Part shown: positions 1 through 8,128 of the stretch, in pieces
Layout: each line of letters opens with the position of its first letter
Position numbering within the stretch: the stretch's first letter is position 1
NCBI RefSeq assembly: GCF_016518545.1
Contig: NZ_JACVTO010000016.1
Span: 62,001-126,000, forward strand
Source: Pseudomonas sp. S30
GTDB taxonomy: Bacteria; Pseudomonadota; Gammaproteobacteria; Pseudomonadales; Pseudomonadaceae
Direction: 5' to 3'
Length of the DNA: 64,000 nt
Notes under the pieces: generated by a model
The model's input: only the letters and a program-made list of their open reading frames with translations
Told to the model about the DNA's origin: nothing
Database searches by the model: none
Made by a program: the position numbers and the translations under genes

Positions 1-892
1 GCGGATACAAGGTCTGGCGCAATCGGTCGGCGAACTGTGCGAATTGCGCATTGCTGACGAAGGCGCTGAAGTAGTGGCGAAACTTGTCGTCCCACAGATC
101 GCGGGTCAGTGCCTCGCCCAGCGCTTGCAGCGAAGAATACTGGCGTACCGCGCCTTGACCGGCGCCCGGCAGGTACAGCAGGCAAGGTTCGGTGCTGTCG
201 CGGGGTGCGAGCCTGATCAGCAGCGGCCCGTGCAGCGGGATGCCGAACAGGCTCAGGTAGGCGCACTCCACGGGTCTGCTGTGGCTCTCGGGCTGAGGCA
301 CCTCGAGCTGCCCGTTCAGCAGGGCCTCGCCCAACAGTTCGCCCTGGCTGTCGATACGCCCCTCGAGACGCGCCAGGGTCAGCTCGGCAGCGAAGGCGGC
401 GCGGTCCTGCTGGTACAGCCGCTGCCGGCAGTCATCGGTATCCAGATGCTCACGCAGGTGGTCTTGATAGCGCCGGCCCAGGTCCAGGTTGCGTGCACCT
501 TTCACGAAGCTGGCCGGATCCAGCGGCAGAGGCCGCAGGTCGCGGCTCGAGGCATGCAGGCGAATCGCTTCGCCGTCGTCGAAATTCTGCATCGCCGCTT
601 CCAGCCAGCTGGCATCGCGCAATGGCGCGAAGCGGCGCAGCATGCCGTGGTCGGCATCGGGCAGGGCGGCAGCGGGGTACCAGCGGGCCATGGCCTGGAT
701 CAGCAACGGACGGCAGAAGGCATCGATCGGCTTGACCCTGGCGAGCACTTCGCGCAGCTGGCGAGTCGCCCGCAAGCTGTCGCGGATGCGCTGTTGCAGG
801 CGCGCGCGCTGGTCCGCACTGGCGCTGTACAGCCAGGTCGGCATCCGGGCGTGTATCAGCGAGATGTGCGGCGAGGGATGAGGGCTGGACAT
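1..892 (-). CDS. DUF6543 (dermonecrotic toxin domain) protein, 5' part only
   Basis: N-terminal 297 codons of a gene that continues past the left edge. The start ATG is preceded by GCAGGAG seven bases upstream. The protein opens with SLIHARMPTWLYSASADQR (residues about 11-29), followed by a helical stretch and PLLIQAMARWYP near residue 60. This layout is characteristic of the very large Pseudomonas proteins annotated as dermonecrotic toxin domain (DUF6543), which are commonly well over 1000 residues. A second match lies at LFGIPLHGPLL and LYLPGAGQGAVRQYSSLQALGEAL, the stretch that precedes the region resembling the toxin fold. No signal peptide is visible, so delivery is unknown. It is transcribed away from pvdP and has no visible PvdS box. 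Family assignment comes from recalled sequence patterns, and the function is not known. Confidence 0.75.
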   Translation of the reverse strand, partial: MSSPHPSPHISLIHARMPTWLYSASADQRARLQQRIRDSLRATRQLREVLARVKPIDAFCRPLLIQAMARWYPAAALPDADHGMLRRFAPLRDASWLEAAMQNFDDGEAIRLHASSRDLRPLPLDPASFVKGARNLDLGRRYQDHLREHLDTDDCRQRLYQQDRAAFAAELTLARLEGRIDSQGELLGEALLNGQLEVPQPESHSRPVECAYLSLFGIPLHGPLLIRLAPRDSTEPCLLYLPGAGQGAVRQYSSLQALGEALTRDLWDDKFRHYFSAFVSNAQFAQFADRLRQTLYP

Positions 893-997
893 GGACGGTA
901 CTCCTGCAAGTGAGGTGGTGCCGATGCTAGCGGGCGAGAGCCCCAGCCCGGGCGTAACCGACTACCACAGGCCCACCGAGCACGCGCGCCAGACCGT

Positions 998-1021
998 TAA
1001 ATTTCCCCCGCCAGCCAACGT
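998..1021 (+). promoter_or_regulatory. PvdS-type (iron starvation) promoter of pvdP
   Basis: TAAAT at 998-1002, a 16-base spacer, then CGT at 1019-1021, matching the consensus TAAAT-N16/17-CGT of promoters read by the pyoverdine sigma factor PvdS. It lies 49 bases before the chosen pvdP start, so expression is expected under iron limitation. The same architecture recurs before pvdR and pvdH. Confidence 0.8.
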
Positions 1022-1069
1022 TCTAGCTTGGATAGAGGCCGCAGCATGGCTGTAACGGACAGAGGCGCA

Positions 1070-2692
1070 ATGACCATTTCCCGACGAGGATTCATCGCAG
1101 GCCTGGCACTGGCGGGTGCTGCGGGCGGTGCGGCCTATCATGCGCAGCGGGTACTGACCCACGATCCGGAAGACGATATCGTCACCCCGGGCGAGGCGAG
1201 CGTGGAGCTGGCCGACCTCGCCGGGCAACTGTTGGCCGACCATCTGCGGGGTATCTGGGACATTCGCTTCGAAGGCACGGACGCGGGCCTGGAAGGCTTG
1301 CCGCGCGACGGGGTCGAGGTGTTTCTCGACATCGCCACCAAGGGGCGGGGCCTGCGCGGATTCGTCGACACCGGCGCGCGCCTGCGCGCCGATGGCACCG
1401 CTGCCTACCGGGTGTTGGGCGATCTGGTCGGCGCCTCGTCGGCGCAGGTGCGCTGGCGGCTGGTGGGGCAGGCTGGCGGCCCGACCTACCTGTGCGAGGC
1501 CACCCTCGACGAGGTGTGGGGCGCCTTCGCTAATGCCGGCAGCGGCACCCTCAGCGGCCGCCTGCAGCGTCTGGACCGTCCGCTCACCTTGCCGATGCAG
1601 GACAGCCGCTTCGTCGCCGTCAAGCGCCTGTTCCCCGAAGCGCGCGAGCGTCTGCCCTACACACCGGCCATGCAGGCCTGGGTGATCAGTCCCGAGCACC
1701 GGCTGTTCCACCAACTCTGGCATGCCACCCGTGATCAATGGCACAAGATTTCCGACGAAAAACGAGACGCGCTGCGCGGCCTCGGCTGGCAGCCCGGTCC
1801 GCGCGATCGTGAACGCGATGCCCGCGGACCGCACAAGCACCGCAACGGTTCGGGTGTGGATTTCCTGTTCATGCATCGGCACATGCTCGGCGCCGCCCGC
1901 CAATTGCAGGACCTGCCGTCCTGGCAGCAGTTTCCCCTGCCGCAGCCCAGCGTGGAGTTCGACCGCCAGGGCTTCGGCCGCTACTTCGACAATCATGACG
2001 GCTACCGGGTACCGCCTCCCTGGCAGGCGCCTGGCGACGACGAGTACGGCCAGTGGGTCTCGGCGATAAAGGCCGGTGAAACCTTCACCAGCAATTTCCA
2101 GGTGTGGGAGTCGCAGTACCAGGATCCGGTCTACCTGTCGAAACTGAGCCTCGGGGCATTCGGCTCGGAGATGGAGATGACCCTGCACGACTGGTTGCAC
2201 ATGTGCTGGGCCTCGGTGCCTCGCGACCCTGCCAGCGGGATTCCAGTGCCGTTCGCTCGGGCGCAGGACGACTTCGCCGGGCGCTGGTTCGAGCGCGAGA
2301 ACGACTTTCTCGGCGATCCCTTTTCGTCCCACGTGCACCCGGTCTTCTGGGGCTTCCACGGCTGGATCGACGACCGCATCGAAGACTGGTATCGCGCCCA
2401 CGAGCGCCATCATCCCGGCCAGGTGCGTCGTCTGCAGGTCAATGGCGTGCCGTGGTTCGCGCCGGGGCCGTGGGTGGAAGTCGCCGATCCCTGGCTGGGT
2501 CCCGACACCCATGGTTGCAGCACCCTGCCAGGGATTCGCCCCGGAAAGAGTGTCGAGATGGACCCCGAAGTGATGAAGCTGGCCCTGCGCATCACCTTCG
2601 GCGAACCGGACGCGATCGACCGGCTACTGCGCCGCGTACCGCAGCGGCCCTGGTACGCACGGCATCTGTCGATGAAGAACATTCTGTCTTGA
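1070..2692 (+). CDS. pvdP: PvdP, tyrosinase-like pyoverdine maturation enzyme
   Basis: 540 aa from ATG 1070 (the Pseudomonas aeruginosa protein is about 544 aa). This start gives MTISRRGFIAGLALAGAAG, a twin-arginine signal at the extreme N-terminus; ATG 1046 would add eight residues, and TTG 1028 lies almost at the expected transcript start. PvdP is a periplasmic copper oxidase that closes the catechol part of the dihydroxyquinoline chromophore on ferribactin. Histidine clusters that fit a type-3 copper centre are visible: FLFMHRHM near residue 268, LHDWLHMCWAS near residue 390, and SSHVHPVFWGFHGWIDD near residue 435, with ERHH just after. The N-terminal half (about 40-180) is the beta-barrel-like domain of this family. 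A PvdS box precedes it, and it converges on opmQ. Confidence 0.93.
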   Translation: MTISRRGFIAGLALAGAAGGAAYHAQRVLTHDPEDDIVTPGEASVELADLAGQLLADHLRGIWDIRFEGTDAGLEGLPRDGVEVFLDIATKGRGLRGFVDTGARLRADGTAAYRVLGDLVGASSAQVRWRLVGQAGGPTYLCEATLDEVWGAFANAGSGTLSGRLQRLDRPLTLPMQDSRFVAVKRLFPEARERLPYTPAMQAWVISPEHRLFHQLWHATRDQWHKISDEKRDALRGLGWQPGPRDRERDARGPHKHRNGSGVDFLFMHRHMLGAARQLQDLPSWQQFPLPQPSVEFDRQGFGRYFDNHDGYRVPPPWQAPGDDEYGQWVSAIKAGETFTSNFQVWESQYQDPVYLSKLSLGAFGSEMEMTLHDWLHMCWASVPRDPASGIPVPFARAQDDFAGRWFERENDFLGDPFSSHVHPVFWGFHGWIDDRIEDWYRAHERHHPGQVRRLQVNGVPWFAPGPWVEVADPWLGPDTHGCSTLPGIRPGKSVEMDPEVMKLALRITFGEPDAIDRLLRRVPQRPWYARHLSMKNILS

Positions 2693-2849
2693 CCCGGGCG
2701 CGGCGACGGGCGCCCTGTGCGGTGGCCGCGCCGTGTACGAATCGCCTGTTCGTTTCGCTGGCTGGCGGGCCAGGCGCCACCTCGCTCGAACCGCCTAACC
2801 TCAGTCGGGCCACCGGGACGCGAGCGATGGCCCGCGCCGCGTCAACCTC

Positions 2850-4244
2850 TCAGAGCTTCCAGCCGCCACCCAGCGCCTTGTACAGCGCCACGCTGCCTTG
2901 CAGGCGCTCCAGGCGCAACTGGGCCTGCTGGTCTTCGGCCTGATAGAGGGTTCGCTGGGTTTCCAGCACCGTCAGCAAGGTTTCGGCCCCCGAAGCGTAA
3001 CGCTGCTGGGCGAGTTCGAAGGCGATGCGCGCCTGCCCCACTTCCTCGTCCTGCCACTGGCGTTGCCGGTCTACGCCATCGATGGCGTTCAGCGCTTTCT
3101 CCACGTCGGCGAAGCCGGCGATGATCTGTTTCCGGTAGTCTTCCAGCAACTCCTGCTCGCGTGCCTGGGCGCGGTCGCGCTCGGCGCGGCGCCGGCCATG
3201 GTCGAAGATCGGTGTGACCAGGCCAGTGGTGAGGGTGTAGAACGGGCTGTCGAGCACACGGGCGAAGGTTCGCTCGCTGCTGCCCAGGTCGGCGCCGAGC
3301 ACCACCCGCGGCAGCAGCGCCGCCCTGGCCACCTGCACATCGGCACTGGCGGCCGCCAGTCGCGCCTCGGCCGCGGCGATGTCGGGGCGCCGGCTGAGCA
3401 GCTCGCTGGGCACGCCACTGCCGATGCTCGGCCAGTGCAGTGCGCCCAGCGAACGGTCGCTGACGGCAAGCGCCTGCACCGGGTCGCCCAGCAGGGTGGC
3501 CAGGGTCACCCGATTGTCCTGGCGCCGCTGTGCCAGCAACGGCACCTGGCGTTCCTGGTTGGCTACCAGGCTGCGCTGCTGGGCCAGCTCGAGACGGGTC
3601 GAGGCACCCGAGCGCTCACGGGCCTCCACCAGACGCAGCACGTCCCGGGCATTGGCCAGGTTGAGGCGGGCGATGCGCAGTTGCTCGTCCAGTGCCAGGC
3701 CTTGCAGATAGCTGTCGGCCACGGCGCTGGTGAGTGTCAGCTCGACCGTCTGGCGATCGAAGCGGCTGGCTTGCAGCGTGCGCAGGGCGCTGTCGCGCGC
3801 ACTGCGCAGGCCACCCCAGAAATCGATCTCGTAGCTGGCGCTCAGCCGGGTGGAGAACGCGGTGCTGGTACGCTCGCTGCTGGAGGCGTCCAGGCGATCG
3901 CTGCCCGGGCCGCGCAGCAGACGCTGACGACTGCCGTCCAGCCCCAGCTGTACCTCTGGTAGCAGCGGCGCGCCGGCCACCACTGCGCTGGCCTGGGCCT
4001 GGCGGACGCGCGCAGCGGCTGCCGCCAGGTCATGGCTGTTGTCCAGCGCTCGGGCGATCAGGCGATCCAGTTCGGGACTGGCGAACGCCTGCCACCAGGC
4101 TTGGGTCAAGGCGGCGTCGGCGCGCTGGGCGACTCCCTCCCAGGCACTGGGCGGCACGATGCGCGCAGGCGGTGGCGGCGCGGCGGAGCAGGCGGCGAGG
4201 CACAGGCTCAGGGTCAACAGGCTGATGCGGCTTGGCAATGTCAT
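2850..4244 (-). CDS. opmQ: OpmQ, outer-membrane channel of the pyoverdine efflux pump
   Basis: 464 aa. Lipoprotein signal MTLPSRISLLTLSLCLAACS with the lipobox cysteine at residue 19, followed by the NodT/OprM-type repeated outer-membrane efflux domains (for example RARDNSHDLAAAAARVRQAQAS-like segments and YASGAETLLTVLETQRTLYQAED in the second repeat), ending in the usual VALYKALGGGW. It forms the TolC-like exit duct for PvdRT, which recycles pyoverdine from the periplasm and secretes newly made siderophore. Last gene of the pvdR-pvdT-opmQ operon; only three bases separate it from the pvdT stop. It converges on pvdP with 157 bases between the stops. Confidence 0.92.
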   Translation of the reverse strand: MTLPSRISLLTLSLCLAACSAAPPPPARIVPPSAWEGVAQRADAALTQAWWQAFASPELDRLIARALDNSHDLAAAAARVRQAQASAVVAGAPLLPEVQLGLDGSRQRLLRGPGSDRLDASSSERTSTAFSTRLSASYEIDFWGGLRSARDSALRTLQASRFDRQTVELTLTSAVADSYLQGLALDEQLRIARLNLANARDVLRLVEARERSGASTRLELAQQRSLVANQERQVPLLAQRRQDNRVTLATLLGDPVQALAVSDRSLGALHWPSIGSGVPSELLSRRPDIAAAEARLAAASADVQVARAALLPRVVLGADLGSSERTFARVLDSPFYTLTTGLVTPIFDHGRRRAERDRAQAREQELLEDYRKQIIAGFADVEKALNAIDGVDRQRQWQDEEVGQARIAFELAQQRYASGAETLLTVLETQRTLYQAEDQQAQLRLERLQGSVALYKALGGGWKL

Positions 4245-4247
4245 GGG

Positions 4248-6206
4248 CTACACGCTGGTAAGGGCTTTGACCGGGTCGAGTCGGGCGGCTTTGCGCGCCG
4301 GCATGAAGCCGAACACGACACCGGTGATCACGGCGCAGGCGAAGGCGCCGAGGATGGCGGGCAGGGCGAAGGCCACGGCGATGTCGGCCAGCAGCAGGGC
4401 ACCGCCGATACCCAGGGCCAGGGCTATACCGGTCAGGCCGCCGACCATCGACAGCATCACCGCCTCGGTGAGGAACTGGCGCAGGATGTCGCGCTGGCGC
4501 GCCCCCGTAGCCATACGGATGCCGATCTCGCGGGTCCGCTCGCGCACGGTCATCAGCATGATGTTCATCACGCCGATGCCGCCCACCAGCAGCGAGATCG
4601 CGGCGATCGCACCGAGCATCAGCGACAGGCTGTTCTGCGTGCGTGCCTCGGCCTGGATCAACGCGGCGTCGTTGGTCAGGTCGAAGTCGCGCTTGCCCTG
4701 GTGACGCTGGCGCAGCAGGTGATCGATGGCCGCTTCGGTGTCCGCCACCCGGCTGGAGTCGGCAGCGGTGATGATCACGTACTCCGGGTCGCGGGAGCCG
4801 AACAGGCGCGTGGCGGCGGCCGAGTAGGGCACCACGATGCGTTCGTCGCTGTCCTGGTTGCCCGAGCTGGCGCCTTTGGCGGCCAGCACGCCAAGCACCT
4901 GGAACGGCACGTTTTCGATCAGCAGGTACTGGCCCAGGGGATCGCTGCCGGGGGCCAGCAGCTTGTCCCTGACCTTTTGCCCGATCACCGCCACGGCTGC
5001 GCCGCTGCGTTCGTCGGCCTCGGTGAAGAGGCTGCCATGCACCACCGGCCAGTTGAGAATCTGCGGAAACTCGGTGTTGTTGCCGCCCACGTAGAACGAC
5101 TGGCTGTTGTTACCATGGCGCACCATCAGGTCGCCACCGATCACCGGCATGATGCGCTGCACCTGTGGCAAACCGGCGATCGCGGCGACGTCGTCGAGGG
5201 TGACCCGACCCGCTGCCTCGCGGGTGGTCGCGTGCTTGGCACTGACGTAGAGGATGTTCGAGCCGAAAGCGGCCATCTGCGCCATCACTTGGCGCTTGCT
5301 GCCTTCGCCCACGGCCAGCATCACCACCACCGAGGCCACGCCGATGACGATGCCGAGCAAGGTCAGCGCAGTGCGGAAGCGGTTGATCCACATCACCCGC
5401 CAGGCGGCCTGCAGCGACTCGATCATCTCGCCCTTCCAGGCGCCGCGCAGGCTGGCGCCGCGATCCAGGCGCCGACGCAGGTCATCGGCCTGCAGCCCCG
5501 GTACGGACGGCGCCTGGGCGCTGGCCGAGTCGCTGACGATCAGGCCATCGCGGATCTCGATGATGCGTCTGGCCCGCGCCGCCACTTCGCGGTCGTGGGT
5601 GATGAGGATGATCACGTGGCCCTGGCTGGCCAGTTCGTCGAGCAGGGTCATGACCTCGGCGCCGCTGTGGCTGTCCAGGGCGCCGGTGGGCTCGTCGGCC
5701 AGAATGATGTGGCCGCCGTTCATCAGCGCGCGGGCGATCGACACGCGTTGCTGCTGGCCCCCCGACAACTGATGAGGGCGGTTGCCGGTGCGGCTGGCCA
5801 GGCCAAGGCGCTCGAGCAATGCAGCGGCGCGGGCGTGGCGCTCCGCCGCCGGGGTACCGGCGTAGATGGCCGGCATCTCGACGTTCTCCTGGGCAGAGCC
5901 CGAGGGAATCAGGTGATAGCCCTGGAACACGAAGCCGAACGCCTCGCGGCGCAACCAGGCCAGTTCATCGCTGTCCAGTTCGGCGACATCGCGCCCGGCG
6001 AAGCGATAGCGCCCGCTGGAGGGGCGATCCAGGCAGCCGAGGATGTTCATCAGCGTGGACTTGCCGGAGCCGGAAGCGCCGACGATGGCGACGAACTCAC
6101 CGGGCTGGATGCTCAGGCTGATGCCACGCAGCACCTGGACCTCGGGCGAGTCGATACCGCCATAGACCTTGTGGATGTCGTCAAGCTCGATCAGCGCTGC
6201 GTTCAT
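4248..6206 (-). CDS. pvdT: PvdT, MacB-type ABC transporter (ATPase-permease)
   Basis: 652 aa, the size of MacB half-transporters. The N-terminal ABC domain has Walker A GASGSGKST near residue 43, signature LSGGQQQR near 145 and Walker B IILADEPTGALDS near 165. A linker of about 40 residues leads to the first membrane helix (RTALTLLGIVIGVASVVVMLAVG, about 280), the large periplasmic domain with NNTEFPQILNWPVVHG, and three C-terminal helices after residue 530 containing MNIMLMTVRERTREIGIRMA. It powers export by the PvdR-OpmQ assembly. Its ATG directly abuts the pvdR TGA, so translation is coupled. Confidence 0.93.
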   Translation of the reverse strand: MNAALIELDDIHKVYGGIDSPEVQVLRGISLSIQPGEFVAIVGASGSGKSTLMNILGCLDRPSSGRYRFAGRDVAELDSDELAWLRREAFGFVFQGYHLIPSGSAQENVEMPAIYAGTPAAERHARAAALLERLGLASRTGNRPHQLSGGQQQRVSIARALMNGGHIILADEPTGALDSHSGAEVMTLLDELASQGHVIILITHDREVAARARRIIEIRDGLIVSDSASAQAPSVPGLQADDLRRRLDRGASLRGAWKGEMIESLQAAWRVMWINRFRTALTLLGIVIGVASVVVMLAVGEGSKRQVMAQMAAFGSNILYVSAKHATTREAAGRVTLDDVAAIAGLPQVQRIMPVIGGDLMVRHGNNSQSFYVGGNNTEFPQILNWPVVHGSLFTEADERSGAAVAVIGQKVRDKLLAPGSDPLGQYLLIENVPFQVLGVLAAKGASSGNQDSDERIVVPYSAAATRLFGSRDPEYVIITAADSSRVADTEAAIDHLLRQRHQGKRDFDLTNDAALIQAEARTQNSLSLMLGAIAAISLLVGGIGVMNIMLMTVRERTREIGIRMATGARQRDILRQFLTEAVMLSMVGGLTGIALALGIGGALLLADIAVAFALPAILGAFACAVITGVVFGFMPARKAARLDPVKALTSV

Positions 6207-7385
6207 TCAGCCTCCGCTGGCACGAGCCGCACCGATCACCAGGCGCTCGCCTTCCTGCAGGCCGTCGAGGATCTGCACGCGCAGGCGATCGCTCAGGCCG
6301 GTACGGACCTGGCGCTGCTCGATTTTGCCGTTGGCATTGAGCACCTGGGCCAGGCGCAGGCCATCGCTGGGCGCCTCGTCCAGTGCCGCCAGGGGGGCGG
6401 TGAGCACCTGGTGGGCCTGGCCGGCGACGAAGAACACCTGCGTGGTCATCTCGGCCATGAGCGCGCTATCGGGATTATCGACATCCAGCAGCACGGTGTA
6501 CTGCACCACCTTGCTGCCGGTGGAACCGCTGCTGGCACTGGCCGGGCTGCCGCCACCCTGGCTGGTCTGCTCCAGGGGCTTGGGCGGAATCGGCAGGATC
6601 TGCCGCACCGTGCTGGTCCAGCGTCGCTTGCCGCCGGCGAGCGTGGTGAAGTACGCGCTCATGCCGGGCTTGACCTGGCCGATGTCCGCCTCCGACACCT
6701 GGGCCCAGACCGTCATCGGCGACAGCCGCGCGATGCGCAGGATCAGCGGCGTCTGCTGCTGGGCGTTGAGGGTCTGTCCTTCGCGGGCATCCACGGCCAC
6801 CACGGTGCCGTCCATGGGCGCGTAGATGCGCGTGTAGCCAAGCTCGGCTTCGGCGCTGCGCAGGCTGGCCTGGGCTTCGAGGATCTGCGCCTGGTACATC
6901 GCGATGCGCGCCTGGGTGACTTTCAACTCGGCCTGGGCCCGTTGCACGTCTTCGGCGCGGGTGGCGCCGGAGCGCGCCAGATCGTCCTGCCGCTTGACCT
7001 GCTGCTGTGCCAGCACATGCTGGGCGCGCTGCTCGGCCAACTGCGCCTTGAGATTCTCGATCGAGTAACGGCCGGCATCCAGCCGGGCCTGCTGGGTGGA
7101 AGGGTCGATCTCGACCAGCAACTGCCCCTTGTGCACTTCATCGCCGGCTTCCACGTGCAGCGTGCGGATCTGCCCCGAGGCCTGCGCCCCCACATCCACG
7201 TAGCGTCGCGGTTGCAGCGTGCCCAGCGCGGTGACGCTGCTTTCGATGTCGGTGCGGGTGACCTGCACCGTGCTCACCGTCGGGGCGCCGAACGGCAGCG
7301 TCTTCCAAGCCAGCAGAGCGCCCAGTGCGAGCAGGCCCAGGGCGCCCAGGGCGAGGCGGCGGGGCAGTTGTGAGGTACGACTCAT
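6207..7385 (-). CDS. pvdR: PvdR, MacA-type periplasmic adaptor
   Basis: 392 aa from ATG 7385, which has GGAAG seven bases upstream; a longer in-frame start at 7469 lies inside the PvdS promoter and is rejected. A membrane anchor LALGALGLLALGALLAWKTLPFG near residues 10-32 is followed by the adaptor layout: lipoyl half-domains (ASGQIRTLHVEAGDEVHKGQLLVEID), a coiled-coil hairpin of about 90 residues (AQLAEQRAQHVLAQQQVKRQDDLARSG...), then the beta-barrel. The Gly/Ser-rich insertion TSQGGGSPASASSGSTGS near residue 282 is typical of MacA proteins. It bridges PvdT to OpmQ. First gene of its operon, behind a PvdS box. Confidence 0.92.
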   Translation of the reverse strand: MSRTSQLPRRLALGALGLLALGALLAWKTLPFGAPTVSTVQVTRTDIESSVTALGTLQPRRYVDVGAQASGQIRTLHVEAGDEVHKGQLLVEIDPSTQQARLDAGRYSIENLKAQLAEQRAQHVLAQQQVKRQDDLARSGATRAEDVQRAQAELKVTQARIAMYQAQILEAQASLRSAEAELGYTRIYAPMDGTVVAVDAREGQTLNAQQQTPLILRIARLSPMTVWAQVSEADIGQVKPGMSAYFTTLAGGKRRWTSTVRQILPIPPKPLEQTSQGGGSPASASSGSTGSKVVQYTVLLDVDNPDSALMAEMTTQVFFVAGQAHQVLTAPLAALDEAPSDGLRLAQVLNANGKIEQRQVRTGLSDRLRVQILDGLQEGERLVIGAARASGG

Positions 7386-7451
7386 GCAGACTTCCGACCG
7401 GGGGAATGAGGGCGCGCCAGGGCAACGGGCACGCACGAACGTCACCGATAG

Positions 7452-7478
7452 ACGAGCGCTGCGCGGCAAGATTTAGCC
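7452..7478 (-). promoter_or_regulatory. PvdS-type promoter of pvdR-pvdT-opmQ
   Basis: On the minus strand GGCTAAAT (7478-7471), exactly 16 bases, then CGT (7454-7452). It is a better match to the pyoverdine promoter consensus than the pvdP copy because the GC dinucleotide before TAAAT is also present. It lies 67 bases before the chosen pvdR start, so the export pump should be co-induced with pvdP and pvdH. Confidence 0.85.
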
Positions 7479-7496
7479 AGTCGTGCAGGCCGTGTT

Positions 7497-7556
7497 GCTG
7501 AGAATGGTTGTACTTTGTAAGATGCCAAGCTGATATCACTGATGCGCATTCTCAGC
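7497..7556. promoter_or_regulatory. Inverted repeat between pvdR and the ECF sigma gene
   Basis: GCTGAGAATG at 7497-7506 is repeated in perfect inverse at 7547-7556 (CATTCTCAGC), 40 bases apart. The halves resemble the GAGAAT/ATTCTC arms of Fur sites, which would suit an iron-responsive sigma gene, but neither copy is a full Fur box. It may be an operator, or a leader hairpin if it is transcribed with the sigma gene. Confidence 0.4.
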
Positions 7557-7588
7557 TGCATCGGTGTTGCCTGGGAGAGGCGAGGGCA

Positions 7589-8068
7589 GTGGTCGAACGT
7601 TACTATCGCGAACTGGTGGGCTTTCTCTGCACCCGGCTTGGCAGTCGCCATGCAGCAGAGGACGTGGCCCATGACGCTTGCGTGCGCCTGCTCGAACGCG
7701 GCGAGCTGCCGCCTATCGAACGCCCCAGGTCTTTCCTCTATCGTACGGCGCTGAACCTGGTGATCGACCGCCATCGCCGTCAGTCCGTGCGTCAACTCGA
7801 ACCGCTGGAAGTCCTGGACGACGACGAACGCTGGCACAGCCCGGCGCCTGCGCAACTGTTCCACATCGATCAACGGCTGCAAAACGTGCACCAGGCGCTT
7901 GACGAGCTCAGTCGGCCCTGCCGCGAAAGCTTCCTGCTGCGCAAGATCGAAGGTCTGTCCCATGAGCAGATCGCCGTGCGCCTGGGCATCTCCAAGGCCA
8001 TGGTCGAAAAGCATATCGTCAATGCCATGAAGCATTGCCGCCGACGCCTGCGGGACCTGGAGTCCTAG
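7589..8068 (+). CDS. FecI-family ECF sigma factor next to the pyoverdine exporter
   Basis: 159 aa from GTG 7589, which follows GAGAGGCGAGGGC; an ATG at 7508 would extend it into the inverted-repeat region without a ribosome site. Region 2 is seen in VVERYYRELVGFLCTRLGSRHAAEDVAHDACVRL, including the RSFLYRTALNLVIDRHRR segment; region 4 is CRESFLLRKIEGLSHEQIAVRLGISKAMVEKHIVNAMKHCRRRL. This composition is typical of the iron-siderophore FecI/FpvI group. The family normally works with a membrane anti-sigma factor and a TonB-dependent receptor, but neither is adjacent here. The gene diverges from pvdR. It is unlikely to be PvdS itself and is more likely an extra siderophore-responsive sigma factor. 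Confidence 0.85.
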   Translation: MVERYYRELVGFLCTRLGSRHAAEDVAHDACVRLLERGELPPIERPRSFLYRTALNLVIDRHRRQSVRQLEPLEVLDDDERWHSPAPAQLFHIDQRLQNVHQALDELSRPCRESFLLRKIEGLSHEQIAVRLGISKAMVEKHIVNAMKHCRRRLRDLES

Positions 8069-8128
8069 GTCGCCCCGGCGGCGGTTTTTGCTATCCTCCC
8101 AGGCTTTGCCCAATCAGCCGAACCTGAA

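Noticed and set aside
962..2512. A 516-codon minus-strand frame opposite pvdP
   Set aside because: pvdP has the Tat signal, copper-site histidines, PvdS box and correct length; the antisense frame has none of these supports.
4032..7373. A 1113-codon open frame on the plus strand across opmQ-pvdT-pvdR
   Set aside because: It is antisense to three well-recognised genes, is dominated by His/Gly/Gln/Ala/Arg, and has no domain match; this is typical of GC-rich shadow frames.
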